DNA from: Hysterangium stoloniferum
Taxonomy: Eukaryota; Basidiomycota; Agaricomycetes; Hysterangiales; Hysterangiaceae
Direction: 5' to 3'
Length of the DNA: 64,000 nucleotides
NCBI GenBank assembly: GCA_015178975.1
Contig: WHVD01000043.1
Coordinates: 310,001-374,000, forward strand
This document shows positions 34,201 through 45,500 of the stretch, piece after piece. The notes under the pieces were generated by a model. It did not search any database and was not told where the DNA came from. It worked only from the letters and a program-made list of their open reading frames with translations. Positions within the stretch are counted from its first letter, which is position 1; each line of letters begins with the position of its first letter. The position numbers and the translations under genes are program-made.

Positions 34201-35160
34201 GATTTTTTGTCCATTGCATCCTCCCAGGCCGAGAATGAACGGTTCAAAGCACAGATGCGAGAAGCTTGGACCATTTCTGACCTTGGGGAAGTCAGTTTCG
34301 TTGTCGGTATTGCGGTTGAATGGGACCGGTCAAATCACACCGTTAAACTCTCCCAGACTGCACTTATCGATCGGATTATTTCCCAGTTTGGCCAGTCTGA
34401 CTCTTCTCCTCTTTCCATCCCCATGGTCCCTGGCCTGAAATTGCGGCGCGTCCTTCGATCTGCCCTTCCCCCAGATGATCAGGAGCACCTCTCTAAACTC
34501 CCATATCGCTCTCTCGTCGGGTCCCTCCTCTATTTAGCTATTTCCACCTGGCCCGACATCTGTTATGCTGTCCAGCAACTCTCCCAGTACCTTGACTGCT
34601 ACTCATACGAACACTGGAATGCTGCCGTTCGGGTCATACGCTACCTCAAAGGCACTCGGACCATGCAACTCCACCTTGGGGGCCCTTCCCCCATACAGCT
34701 GGTGGGTCACAGTGATTCGGATTGGGCCAACTGCCTCAACACGCGTAGGAGTGTGGGGGGGTTTGCATTCTCCTTGGGCTCTGGCGTCGTGTCTTGGAAT
34801 GCCCGAAAACAAAAAACAGTTGCTGCGTCTTCCTGCGAAGCCGAGTACATCGCAGCCTTCACTGCTGCAAAAGAAAATGCATGGTTGCGGTCAGTCTTTT
34901 CTGGTATTAACCTCCCTTTTAGGGACCCTACAGTAATCCATTGTGACAATAACGCCGCCATTTGCCTCTCAGAGGATCCACTGCTACACGATCGAGTCAA
35001 GCACATCGACATAAAATACCACTTTATTCGAGAATGTGTAGAGTCCGAAGCACTAAAACTCAAGTACATAAACACTAAGAACAACCTGGCTGACATATTC
35101 ACTAAGGCACTAGAGAGCCCACAATTTGTGCGACTTCGAGGACTCCTAGGCCTACAATAG
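31270..35160 (+). CDS. Copia element 2 Gag C-terminus and Pol polyprotein
   Basis: An open frame of 1296 codons with no ATG of its own at the left, since a nested LTR lies just upstream. In order: a zinc-knuckle-like CSNPNCRKQGHTIAYC (about residues 37-52, CX4CX4HX4C spacing); the protease site FWLDTGASIHVS (about 189-200); GAG-pre-integrase (TWHRRLGHANY, CDFCILGKQTK); the integrase core (VWVDLAG, YRTDNGK, then the Glu in VERIHHTLMGKA); reverse transcriptase (WDAQQIDVKTAFLYGLLPDD and the active-site variant HVDD); and RNase H (SDSDWANCLNTRRSVGGFAF, SSCEAEYIA, CDNNAAI). It would be cut by its own protease into the enzymes for reverse transcription and integration. Confidence 0.93.
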   Translation: MLENEQRLLASDTQRTAPVDAIALSTQSASPKRPVVTCSNPNCRKQGHTIAYCVSAGGGMAGKSIEEGKAARRRDLEVKKSGNSTPAPAGKFPISITGANGQVFTAYMDTPLPNDAAFAGTMIEEPAMVMTPSDQAEYAGWIATDDNPHVTVNWNLHSSPVGTSALATSVLATSAPPLLGSPPIPHPFWLDTGASIHVSPDHTDFISLCTISPRPVTGLGGSSVMAIGLGDVRLRIENGTHIILRDVLYIPTASVRLISVRCITRDSNVTAHFSHSSCWLTSPSGATITQGSLLPHRNLYSLTLQSTASDQVFFSHGHPDLATWHRRLGHANYQSILDMVKNGLIKGVPLSTHQHPPKCDFCILGKQTKNSVPKVRAQGDGHKATRRLEKVWVDLAGPNDVASRTGSLYIMNIIDDYSHYPWSIPLTHKSDAFPALQTWERAREVETGLKVGVYRTDNGKLKSNRMQQWLESRGTRHEYTALYTSVHIGRVERIHHTLMGKARTMRIYAGLPAQFWEEFYLTATHVHAKTTTVQLQKRSPWELWHGRSPDVTYLREAGCWAFVLILSKHNPKVYERSIECILLGYEPNMKVYRCYDPKTNLIYVSYHVRFLESHDGHIRPSPGSNGTLPPPHIPLTHDMNPSPPPLDDSEPIIPTPSTSNVPPALPIPGTNSIPPVPPVPALPVPTDTDIRRSNRIATRIADRPSRVATAVQASIDSAAHVRAQKEQRRLALQQLHADVADIPEDTEEPRGLAKSHEDVLAAISSGSVPYEMDPLTWEEARDSPHGDAWRLSYQEELASLKSMGVYRLVPLSDVPSGTKIHKGKPVFHVKRNALDEVTRRKTRLVFRGYEQVHGRDYTKTTSPTARMESWRLLLHIAAHFGWDAQQIDVKTAFLYGLLPDDETQYMYQPAGFEEAGKESWVWHLIRGLYGMKQAGRIWNRTLHDKMVEWGFTQLSSESCIYYRHTSQGTIIAAVHVDDFLSIASSQAENERFKAQMREAWTISDLGEVSFVVGIAVEWDRSNHTVKLSQTALIDRIISQFGQSDSSPLSIPMVPGLKLRRVLRSALPPDDQEHLSKLPYRSLVGSLLYLAISTWPDICYAVQQLSQYLDCYSYEHWNAAVRVIRYLKGTRTMQLHLGGPSPIQLVGHSDSDWANCLNTRRSVGGFAFSLGSGVVSWNARKQKTVAASSCEAEYIAAFTAAKENAWLRSVFSGINLPFRDPTVIHCDNNAAICLSEDPLLHDRVKHIDIKYHFIRECVESEALKLKYINTKNNLADIFTKALESPQFVRLRGLLGLQ

Positions 35161-35197
35161 GTATAGAATACAGGAGGAGTACTGCAGTGAGGAGGAG

Positions 35198-35558
35198 TGT
35201 TGAAGACAAAAGGCACCGCATATATGTGGCAGGGTCAACATATTTGGGGACTGTCTGAATAACGGTGATACCGGTGTGGTAACAACATGATCGGTCATCA
35301 CGATCAGGCTCCACTCATCCACACGTCTCACATATGAGCACATGGTCCTTTTGTTTATGTAGAATATATAAAGGGATAACCTACATAGCTTAACCTCAGT
35401 CCGTTATACTTATATGAGACTGAGGTGAGCACAGAATGATCCTTCCACTCTTAGTATATGCGCTTACTGTATACAATAGCTCTTCTTAGGTACACATTAT
35501 ATCAGTCCGTTATACTTATACGAGACTGAGCTCTTCTTAGGGACTATATATTTTAACA
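35198..35558 (+). repeat. 3' LTR of copia element 2
   Basis: 361 bp, preceded by the purine-rich tract gtgaggaggag. A TATA-like atatataaaggg lies at about 35364, followed by two copies of the hairpin CTCAGTC...GACTGAG. Confidence 0.93.
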
Positions 35559-35588
35559 CTACATACCCGCCTCAAATTCGGAGCAGAG

Positions 35589-35859
35589 TATTAAAAATAG
35601 TATGAGTTGACTCTATTGCAATACACAATATACAAGGGTTTAATAAGCTTGTAATAAAAGTATTTGTGTCTCAATATCTTGTGTCAGTTAGTGTAGCACC
35701 TCCTGACAATATAGGTTGGATGCTCTGGGAGGTGTATAGTGGTTCTGACACACATTAACCTCCAAAAGCATGGTCCACAATTAGCATCTTCATATGAAAA
35801 GTTGCAATAATTGGTGGACTCCCCCTATAAAAAGGTGTGTTTCATCATCAAATTTAACA
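35589..35859 (+). mobile_element. Solo LTR-like element, 271 bp, copy 1
   Basis: Starts TATTAAAAATAG and ends AAATTTAACA, flanked by cagag (35584-35588 and 35860-35864), the empty site being seen at about 47845. A TATA-like ccctataaaaagg lies near 35822. An inverted copy at 41481-41752 has its own duplication. One end is TA rather than the canonical TG. No coding capacity. Confidence 0.8.
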
Positions 35860-38121
35860 CAGAGCGAGCAGGATTTTGAGTAATTCCTATGTGTCTTCAT
35901 TTCGCATGCAGCAGAGTAGCAATGGCTATACTTCCCAACTTATGCTGTGTTTGGCTTGGGCCTTCTATTTCTGCCCCGGTGTCTATTGGCCAGCTAGAGA
36001 CGCGTCAACTGGGATTACGTCATCACTTTATAACGTTTTAGTCAAGTCACCGCTGCACACCACCTTGGATGAGGTTGCATCAACATTTGTTATACAAATC
36101 GCCGGCTATCGTGATCTCTCACCCATTTGGGGCCTTGTGGATATCGTGGAAACGATTTCCCACCTTCGTCAACTATCTGTAGAGGAGTTCACGGCGATCA
36201 GAGGTTACTTTGAATTCTGGTTACAAGCGTGCGTCGCGACCTCACATCATTTCATCTTTCCCATCAAAACCATAACAGACAAAGTCACCGGCGACTAATT
36301 TCCTTATCTGAACATCCTATACGGCTTCTCGTGTGTTGCATCCACCAAGATGCATCGTTTCGAGATTTTGCTGCAGCGGCATTGAGGATTATATTGGACG
36401 ACATAAACGTGCATATAGCATCGTTGTTACTTCATCTTGATTTGGAGACTTCAGATTTACTAGGTGGGAGTATTTCCTCCTTGCAAACCTTCTTCAACGA
36501 CAGCACGCTTCTCACCGATCACATCAACGAGCTGAATGTGGTTTCTTCGTTCATTGCGCCCATCGTACGGTACGTTTACAATATTTTACCAACCTGCACC
36601 GTCTTACGTCCGCCTATGAACCTTTCCTACCAGTCTGATTCTGACGCACACGAGTCCTAATTGGTATCTCCTGGCGTCTGGCGAAGGAATAATCGAGTTG
36701 ACTCTGAAGCTGGTAGCTGGATCTTCCGAACCCGAACCTGCGTGTACTACAGTGCGCAGCCTCGATACCATCCCCATGCTCGTTTCTCTCCTTACACATT
36801 GTGACAAAATCCGCGGCTCGACCAATGACCAATACATCAGTCTCTACCTTGAGCGTTTAGATTTCCCCGCGTGTTCTTTCCTTTGCGTGGTCGCCACACC
36901 TGCCACCCATGTGTCGATGGGGTCTAATTAGACCCCCATATATCGGCGTTGGCGGAACATAGTTACCCTGACAAAGGTCTTGCACAAACGATTGAATACA
37001 CTTCCTTATCATTTACCTTCAATTATGCCGATAAATCTCAACCAAACTTGGAGGAGCACAATCCCGTCGCCCTTTAATTAATTCACTTTTCAACCAGATT
37101 TGAAACCATGTATTAAGATATATAGTTTGAGCCAATGTAAGAGCGCATATAGTCACTTTTTGCCATCGCTACGAACTCTGCAGCTTGTACTCATACATGC
37201 GTTGAATACATTTTGGGGCACTAGCTTTCGCCAGACTAACATCCCAATCATTAACAACACTCTGCTTAAATGAAATATCAATGGAGGTCTGAAAAATGAC
37301 TCCCCCGTTGCCATTTCGATGTCTTGTTCAGACTTATCATACCTTCAGGGTAGTCTTCAATCAACAAGATCCACGGTCTTAAAAACCGAGAGCCTTCACC
37401 CCAAGCGAGTCAATCTGTTGCGCGAATTCCTTAAACTAATACTCTTGCATTGAAAACTTGACAATACAGCTGCTATAGGTCGATCAAATATAAGACCGCA
37501 TACAGTCACTTTTCATCATTGCCGCGAGCTCTGCATGTTGCACGCATTGATCCCATACATGCATTGAATACAGTTTAGACTGACATCCCATTTATAAACG
37601 ACAATCATTTCAAACAGAACGCGGACTCGAGAGTTGTATGAAACTAAATAATTTCACAAATTGTAAAAGCGAAGATAGTTACTTGTAAGTCGTTGCGAGG
37701 TTCTCCAGGCTGGTGTCGAATATATTCCGAGGACCACCCGTCGCTGAAATCACATCGCATATTTAGCGACAACAATTTCAATAGAATACCACTAGGACGT
37801 CTCAAAAAAAGGTGGCCCCACCGTTATTCCCGTGTCATTTGTTTGGGAGAACAGGAAGCCGGGCCAACCCAATGGACAACACCATGATCAAGACACCGAC
37901 ACTTCTCCACATGTCACGAGGTTTCACCTTGATTAAGAGAAAATTACCTCGTGGTCATTTCAGGTGGAATAACCGATTAACTAAGGGCTGAAGAATACCC
38001 ACGAGAACTGTAAGGTCGTCGAATGACCTCACTCGGTCGGTACAGACAGGAATAGGTTACTTTTATTTTAAGGGAGTAATGCAGAATACAGTAAATCGCG
38101 AAACGTCTCGATAGAGAGTAG

Positions 38122-38439
38122 TGTAATCCTGGTCGTCTTACCACAAGCACACATCATCAATCAGTTCCACATGGACTCACACAACCCTCCTTCCTATCCA
38201 TCAGACCGCCTCTTAATTCAACCGGACCGCCCTCTGTTTCCTAACCTACAGCACAGCCCCAATTACCCTGGGTTCACCACGCCGGTATCAGATGCCCGTC
38301 GAAGGTATATAACTCTTGATCAAGGATAATTATGAGTAGAGATCGATTTTTGTATCTTACACTAGCTGTGAACACTCAACAGAGAAAACCTAGTCCTGTC
38401 CGCTACCGACCGAGTGAGGCTGATACCAACAGCCTTACA
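38122..38439 (+). mobile_element. Solo LTR, 318 bp, gypsy-like
   Basis: TGTAATCCTGGTCG to AGCCTTACA, flanked by agtag (38117-38121 and 38440-38444). The TATA-like ggtatataactc is at about 38304. It is inserted in the last exon of family C copy 2. Ends and size fit a Ty3/gypsy LTR. Confidence 0.82.
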
Positions 38440-38444
38440 AGTAG

Positions 38445-39102
38445 CTACCGTTCTTGAGAAGTGTCCTTGGTAATATACCGAACAATGGAGTTGCCAGTCG
38501 TAATCGAAAGCTCGCAATGTCCGTCTATAGATGGACGTAACAAAGATGAAGAACTGGGATTGGATGAACTAGAACGCTCGTCACTGGTGAGGTCAATGAT
38601 AACGGCGCAGGGAGGGGGGACTACAAATAATAATTTCACTTGATTTCCGAGTTTGACCAACCCAGCCTGGATACTGCACCGTCGCAAATACCTGAAGCTT
38701 CCAATCGCCCTCACATCACCGAAATTCGGGAAATATGGTGCACATCTTGTCACTGAAATACTCACTCGCAAACGCATTCCGACTCCCCCGCCTTTCTGGG
38801 TCTTCTTTCTCCGCATGCAGCGAGTTCCACAATTGCTTCCATGGACAGTCAAGCACTGATCGGACTGCCTTCCAGTGCCTGAGCCCCCTCATTTGTTAGA
38901 AAACCAAGCTGTTGAAGTCCCGTGCTCGAGGCAATTCTTCATGAAGTTCTGCCAATCGCTTCGCATCCAGAACTCGACATCAGAAACTCTCCTTGACTTG
39001 ATTTTGCAGGTGATAGAGGATCGACGAGCTTCCCTTAGCTTGTGTGGAAGCAACGCTTGGCTGACTTTGTAGCATAGGTTTTAATGTGACAACCAGATCT
39101 CT
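38445..39102 (-). pseudogene. Family C gene, copy 2, partial
   Basis: The minus strand gives DVEFWMRSDWQNFMKNCLEH near 38975, then QLWNSLHAEKEDPESWG-type sequence, YPGWVGQTRK-type sequence and finally PPPCAVIIDLTSDERSSSSN near 38585, followed by SIDGHCELSITTGNSIV. The SUMO-interacting-like IIDLTSDE is kept. The first two exons are absent: at about 39103 the sequence switches to a plus-strand family B fragment. The end of the last exon is separated by the LTR at 38122-38439. Confidence 0.55.
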
Positions 39103-40130
39103 GCATACGCTCGTTTCTCTTCTTCCACAGTGTGACAGAATGCGCGGCTCGAATAATGTCCAATCCATCAATTACTAGCTTGAGCTTTTAGGTTTCACCG
39201 CGCGTTCCTTCCTTTGTGTAATCGCCACACCTTCCATTAGTATATCGGTAGGGTATAATTAGACCCCCATATCAGTGTTGGAAGAACATGGTTACCTTGA
39301 CAAAGGTCTTGCATCATCAATTGGACAAACTTCCCAATCATTTCTCTTCGATAATGCCGATGCATGTCGACCAAATTACGAGGAACCCAATAGCGTCGCC
39401 GGTTATTCAACTCAATTTGCAGCCAGGGTTGCAGATGTTATAAAGCTATATGATTTGGCCTATGCAAGAACACATAGTCATTTTGTATTATCGCCGCCAG
39501 CTCTGCAGTTATCCCCACAAATGTATTGAACACATTTGGCTGTGCCTAGACTAACATCCGAATCATGAACGATACTTGTTTTAAGCTAAGATATCACTGA
39601 ATGTCTGAAAACGGCCTCCCCCGTCGCCACTCGATGCCTTGAATACACCTGCGGGCACCACCCGTGGCTAGACTGACATGCTACTTATAAATGACAATCA
39701 TTGCAAATAGAACGCGGACTTAAGAGTCGTTTGGACCTACATAAGTTGACTCAATTTAAAAGCAACCATGGTCACTTGTAATGAGCAGTGCGAGGTTTTC
39801 TAGACTGGTGTTGAATATATTCCGAGGACTACTCGCTGAAATCACATGGCATATTTAGCGAGAACAATTTCAATAGAATACCAGTAGGACGTCTCAAAGA
39901 AGGCGGTCTCGCTGTTATTCTCGTCATTTGTTTGGGAGAACAGGAAGCCGGGCCAAACCAATGGACAACACCGTGATGAAGACACTGACACTTCTTCACA
40001 TGTCGCAAGCTTTCACCTTGGATCAGAGAAAGGTAGCTCGTGGTCATTTCAGGTGGAATCACCTATCAACCAATAGATACCCACAACGACAGTCAGGTCC
40101 TCGAGTGACCTCATTAGGCAAGTACTGGCA
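39103..40130 (+). pseudogene. Family B fragment, middle to 3' part
   Basis: Begins in the exon with SLLPQCDRMRGSNNVQ-type sequence and continues through a 38-nt GT-AG gap to LEEHGYLDKGLASSIGQTSQ and FLFDNADACRPNYEEPNSVA, ADVIKLYDL, the internal modules (one fewer than usual) and the CHLFGRTGSRAKPMDN-type segment. An 84-codon frame at 39275-39529 shows this region open. The copy is shortened within the modules (junction near 39635). Confidence 0.5.
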
Positions 40131-40133
40131 GGA

Positions 40134-41325
40134 CTAGGTTATTTTTCCTTCAAGGCAGTAATGAGAAATGCAGTTAATCAAAATGTCTCGATAGAGAGAG
40201 TAGCTATCGTTCTTGAGAAATGTCCTTGGGGGATATCTCTTTCGTAGAACAATGGAGTGGCCAGTTGTAATGGAAAGCTTGTAATGTCCATTTATAGATG
40301 GAGGTAACAATGATGAAAAACTGGGATTGGATGGACCAGAAGGCTCGTCACTGGTGGGGTCAATGACACCGGCGCAGGGAGGACTACATACATATGATAA
40401 TTTCATTTGATTTCCGAGTTTGACCAACCCAACCTGGATACTGCACCGTCGCAAATGCCTGAAGCTTCCAATCACCCTTGCACCACGGACATTCAGGTAA
40501 TTTGGTGCATATATTGTTGTTGAAATACTTAGGTCTTACTTTCTAACCGGTGGACCTGACTAATTGCTTTTCTCCACGTCCCCAGTAGTACTAAATGGTC
40601 TGCACCGTCCTTTCCTCTATGGGGGATAATGGCATCCGAGAATTATCAGTCGTTCTTAGGCCTAGCAAGCTCGCAGACCCTCCATCTCACCTAAGCTTGA
40701 ACTACAATTTAATCGAAAAGAGTTCCTGCAGAAATTGTGCCGAAACTCGCAAATCACTGATACATATATACATACTATCCTTTAAATACCAGGGGCGCAT
40801 ATGTAACTTTTCTGAATATCTAATCCATATATTTCGCAAAACTGCACATCGATGCTGGCAAGGCGTGGGGCTTGCAACAAGAGGATTGGCGAGCTTCCCA
40901 GATATTTTACCCTGTGTGGAAGCAACAATTTGACTTTGTACCATAGCGTTTAATGCGACAACCAGATCTTTGCATAAAAAATGAAATGAGTGTATATATG
41001 CGTCTCAGACAATATCAAAATTCCTCCTTTGTGTATCCAGTTGGCATTCCAGGACATAAACCTTGGTACACATAGTTTAAATGCCAGATTTCGGGCTTGC
41101 AAGAGATCGTATTTGGTGGCTTTCATGAGGATGTCGAAATATGCATGATCAAGGTTCTGAGTGGAATTGCATAGCAATTGATTAAAATCCGAAAAAAGAA
41201 TATCTCAAAATAAGCTCTACTTACTTGCCCAGACCCATTTAGTTGGTTAGAGTTAATTGGTATTTGTGACCACTGTGCCTGGTTTGGTTGGAGAAAAGAT
41301 TGAGGGAAGCAATATGGCGATGAAT
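40134..41325 (-). pseudogene. Family C gene, copy 3, partial
   Basis: The minus strand has the exon NLDHAYFDILMKATKYDLLQ (about 41162 to 40950), then a rearranged stretch containing the block shared with 7939-8427 (40530-40885). YPGWVGQT-type sequence and SPPCAGVIDPTSDEPSGPSN follow, ending near 40134. Here the motif reads VIDPT, which should weaken SUMO binding. The first exon is cut at about 41325, near its ATG, where a plus-strand family B piece begins. The exon with DWQNFMKN is missing. Confidence 0.5.
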
Positions 41326-42185
41326 GTTGTTTCTTCGTTCTATGGGCCCATTGTACGATACGTTCACAATAGTTTACCTTATAGCACCGTCTTACATGTG
41401 CCCATAAAACTGTCCAACCAGTCCGGTTCTGGTGGAAGCAAGTCCAAATTACCCGCTTTGCATTCTGCTGAGACAGTCATTGTTAAATTTGATGATGAAA
41501 CACACCTTTTTATAGGGGGAGTCCACCAATTATTGCAACTTTTCATATGAAGATGCTAATTGTGGACCATGCATTTGGAGGTTAATGTGTGTCAGAACCA
41601 CTATACACCTCCCAGAGCATCCAACCTATATTGTCAGGAGGTGCTACACTAACTGACACAAGATATTGAGACACAAAGTACTTTTATTACAAGCTTATTA
41701 AACCCTTGTATATTGTGTATTGCAATAGAGTCAACTCATACTATTTTTAATAGTCATGGCGGTTACTCTGACTCTGATAGCTGGATCTTCCGAGCCCGAA
41801 TCTACGTGTACCACAGTGCGCAGCCTCGATACCATGGCCACGGTCGTTTCTCTTCTTCCACAGTGTGACAGAATGCGCAGCTCGAACAATGTCCAATCCA
41901 TCAGTTACTGGCTTGAGCTTTTAGGTTTCACCACGCGTTCCTTCCTTTGCGTAATCGCCACACCTTCCACTCGCGTATCGGTAGGGTATGCTTAGACCCC
42001 CATATCAGTGTTGGAAGAACATGGTTACCCCGACAAAGGTCTTGCACCATCAATTGGACACACTTCCTACTCATTTCTCTTCGATAATGCCGATACATCT
42101 CAACCAAATTAGGAGGAATCCAATAGCGTTGCCCGTTATTCAACTCACTACACAGCCAGATGTTATAAAGCTATGTGATTTGAGT
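41326..42185 (+). pseudogene. Family B fragment with an inserted LTR
   Basis: Plus-strand exon pieces: NVVSSFYGPIVRYVHNSL, an intron starting near 41358 and ending CCAACCAG, SGSGGSKSKLPALHSAET, then the 272-bp LTR at 41481-41752. The exon SSEPESTCTTVRSLDTMATV, FLCVIATPSTRVSVG and LEEHGYPDKGLAPSI-type sequence follow. It ends near 42185 in the IKLCDLS segment, where it joins the start region of a family A gene. Confidence 0.5.
41481..41752 (-). mobile_element. Solo LTR-like element, 272 bp, copy 2
   Basis: The inverted counterpart of 35589-35859: TGTTAAATTTGATG to CTATTTTTAATA on the plus strand, flanked by gtcat (41476-41480 and 41753-41757). Sequence identity with the first copy is very high by eye, so both moved recently. 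Confidence 0.82.
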
Positions 42186-42558
42186 AAGCATCGCTCTGGA
42201 CTGCATTTGTATTGTCCATGGCAATGCCACTTCTCGAATATCAGAAACGCCGTTTTGCTTTCAATTCTGACGCTCAATAACGCCCTAAATACTATATCAT
42301 GTGGTGACAATTGCCATAACTATTATTAGATGGTGCATGGGCCTTCAGCGGAAGGCGTAAGAAAGTAGCAAGGGAACCAAGTCCACTGGTTCCTATATAG
42401 TTTAGAGAAGGTGAGGGGATTTCGCTTTCGAAGGCAGGGACGACATGCTATGAACCCTGTGTGAGCCCAGCCACAGGTTTGTAGAACACTCCGACTGACT
42501 GTGCCATAAAAGCCTGGCACCCACCTCCTTCGAGTGGAAGTACGACTGCTACGCACAA
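42186..42558. promoter_or_regulatory. Truncated family A start and shared A/B upstream region
   Basis: Contains the first codons of a family A gene on the minus strand (ending near 42192, where it is cut) and the conserved intergenic region before family B copy 3. TATA-like cataaaag lies near 42507. Confidence 0.4.
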
Positions 42559-45500
42559 ATGTCTGCTTTCAACGACACAACTCTGGGGAATCACGATGGG
42601 GCAAAGGGTCAGACCTACCTTGATGGGGTTTAGAAGCTACCACCCATAGTTTTCCTAGGTGTATTGAGTTCAGAGCAACGGGAGCAGATGATTAAGACGG
42701 GGATGAGACACATGTTTAGGGAGAAGCTCCGAAAACGATGGGTTTGTAACGAACCCGGCCATGATTTGTGTTATCGGGCTCCCGATGATGAGCAGCACAT
42801 ACAACTATCTGCAAATCATATAGAGGTCTGGGTTGACGAGTGGGTGAGTAAAGTAAAATGCTATTTTCATGTGATCTGTGTTATATGCGGCACATTTCAG
42901 TGTCAAGGAGAAACGACCTGCCATGACCCACCCACTGTTGTTCAGATATTCATCAATGCGACATCCAACCTCAGCCCGTATCATAGTCATGGCGAGGACT
43001 GGGGAATGATATCACCAAGTCTTGTGACATCTTCAAGTGTTGAAATTGGCCCCGGGCATTATTGTGGAGTCGGTTTAGAAAGGGTTGCGATTAAAATCCT
43101 CCACAGTGCAAAGAAAGCTTCTCTGATCGCAAAGCTGACAATATACGGGCAAATAATGAGTCAATTGTCTCAAGACAATGGTGCCTTGAGCAAGATTGTA
43201 CACAAGCGTCTCACCCTGTCAAGATTGGGAAGACTAGTTCAAGAGAGCGTTGATTTAATGAGGTAGGGATACCTCAGCATCAATCATTGGATACGCTCGA
43301 AATACCTAAGTCTGAGTTGTAGACCTACATACCCGCCTCAAATTGGGAGAAGAGCGAGGAGGATTTTAGATGATTTCCAGGTCTCTTCCTTTCACATGCA
43401 GCAGAGTAACAATGGCCATACTTCCCAACTTATGCTATCTTTGGCTTCGGCCTCTAAGTGGTGTCCCGGTGCCTATTGGCCAGCTAGAGAGGCGTCAACT
43501 GCGATTACATCATCACTTTTTAGTCAAGTCACCGCTGCACACCAATTTGGATGAGGTTGCATCAACATTTATCATAAAAATCGCCGGTTATAATGATCTC
43601 TCACCCATTTTCGGCCTTGCGAGTATCGTGGAAGGGATCTGCCACGTGCGTCAACTATCTGTAGAGGAGCTTACGGCGATCAGAGGTTGCTTTGAATTCT
43701 GGTTACAACCGTGCGTCGCGACTTCACAAGATGTCCTCTTTCCCACCAAAAGCATTACAGAGAAAGTCACCGGCGACCAATTCCCCTATCTGCAGATCCT
43801 ATACCGATTCTCGTGTGTTGCATCCACCAAGATGCATCGTTTCGAGATTTTGGTGCAGCGGCATTGAGGGTTATATTGGACGACATAACCGTGCACATAG
43901 CGTCATTGACACTTCATCTTGATTTGGAGACATCAAATTTACTGTATTGGAGTATTTTCTCCTTGCAAACTTTTTTCAACGACACCACGCTTCTCACCGA
44001 TCATATCAACAAGCTGAATGTCGTCTCTTCGCTCATTGGGCCCATCGTGCCGTACGTTCACATTGTTTTACCTTCAGCACCGTCTTACATCCGCCTATGA
44101 AACCTTCCTACCAGTCTGACTCTGACGCACATGAATCCAAGTCGGGATCTCCTGGATTCTGGTGAGCGCATAATCGCTTTGACTCTGAAACTGAAAGCTG
44201 GATATTCCCACCCCGAATCCACGTGTACCACAGTGCGCTGCCTCGATACCATCGCCATTCTCCTTTTCTCTTTCCACATTGTGGCATAATGCGCAGCTCG
44301 ACCAATGACGAATATATTAGTTACCACCTTGAGCGTTTGTGTTTCACCGTGCGTTCCTGCCTTTGTTTCGCCATGACACCTTCCACTCGTGTGGGTCTAA
44401 TTAGGCGCCCATATGAGTGTTGGGGAAACACGGCTGCCCTGACAAAGGTCTTGCACCATTGATTGGACACACTTCCTAGTCCTTTCTCTTTGATTATGCC
44501 GACACATATAAACCAACCCAGGAGGACCCCAATTGCGTCGCCTTTGATCCAACCCACTTTGTAGTCGGGGTTCCAGATGTTATAAAGATATATGACTTGA
44601 GCCGATGTAAGAACGCATATAGTCACTTTGTATTGTCCCCGCGAGTTCTTCAGCCGTCCCCATACGTGTTTTAAATACATCTGAAGGCACTAGTCATTCC
44701 TGGACCAACCTCCGATTGAAGATATTATTGAAGTCTGAGAAAGCCCGTCTCCATTTCGATGCATATGCCGTTCAGGCTCATGCTACCTTCACTCCAGTGT
44801 TCAATAGACTCGATCCATGATCTTATAACCGACAACCTTCACACCGTGTGAGGAACTATTGGGCGAATTCCTTAAACTAATTCTACTTCATTCGAAAATT
44901 GACAACAAAGCTGGTAGAGATCGTAAGATATAAGAGCGCATACAGTAGCTTTTCACCCTCGGGGCGAGCGTTGCAGGTTCCACGCGTTTATGGCCATACA
45001 TTTGTTGAATACACTTGCGGACACCACCATTGGGTAGACTGATATCCTATTTATAAACGACAATCATTTCAAACAGAACGGGGATTTGAGAGTTGTATGA
45101 AGTTATACAATTTGACCTAATTTAATGGCAAATATAGTCACTTGTGATTAAAGCTGCGAGGTTCTCACCACTGGTGTTGAATATATTGCGAGGACTGACC
45201 ATGACGGGAGTCACATCGGATTTACTAGCCAATCATCATGTTCGACTGATCTCATTTCGAGTAGTCGCGAAACAGCCACTTGATTCAATCTAATATTAAA
45301 GGGGGTATCGACTACATCCGCGGACCTCTTGCACGTTAGTTGTCGCCACCTGTTTCCTATGCATAGTTGCCACACCTTTCACTGGTGTGTTGGTGCGTCG
45401 ACGATTCGAGTTACATCTCCGCTTTCCGGAATATAACGCCTCGAAGATAACTATGAGGCTTCCAGACCGTTGCATCAAACACAATGTTGGTGAGTTGGTC

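Larger units (their letters stand above)
27664..35558 (+). mobile_element. Ty1/copia LTR retrotransposon, element 2, with nested elements
   Basis: The 361-bp LTRs start TGTTGAAGAC and end TTTTAACA. The 3' copy is 35198-35558. The 5' copy is 27664-29638 and contains a Tc1 element. The target duplication ctaca (27659-27663 and 35559-35563) lies in family B exon 3. By eye the two LTRs differ at about two positions, so it inserted recently. The domain order is copia: Gag, zinc knuckle, protease, integrase, reverse transcriptase, RNase H. A 975-bp solo LTR sits in the Gag region. Apart from these two nested insertions the long pol frame is open; the element cannot be whole in its present form. Confidence 0.95.
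26893..38117 (+). pseudogene. Family B gene, copy 2, carrying nested insertions
   Basis: Exon 1 is 26893-27177 (MSAFNETTLGNRDEATVQ to VDEW). The 57-nt intron 27178-27234 keeps the frame open, giving a 235-codon read-through frame. Exon 2 is 27235-27596 and intron 2 is 27597-27656. Exon 3 starts at 27657 and is at once interrupted by copia element 2 (27664-35558). It resumes for 25 bases, is interrupted by the LTR 35589-35859, and continues at 35865 (NSYVSSFRMQQSSNGYTSQ, LDEVASTFVIQIAGYRDL, VEEFTAIRGYFEFWLQ). The later exons and modules follow to about 38060. The first 235 codons match copy 4 closely, so this copy was probably intact before the copia insertion. Function unknown. Confidence 0.65.

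Noticed and set aside
35589-35859. SINE
   Set aside because: No tRNA-like promoter boxes or A-rich tail; 5-bp target duplications and inverted ends fit an LTR better.
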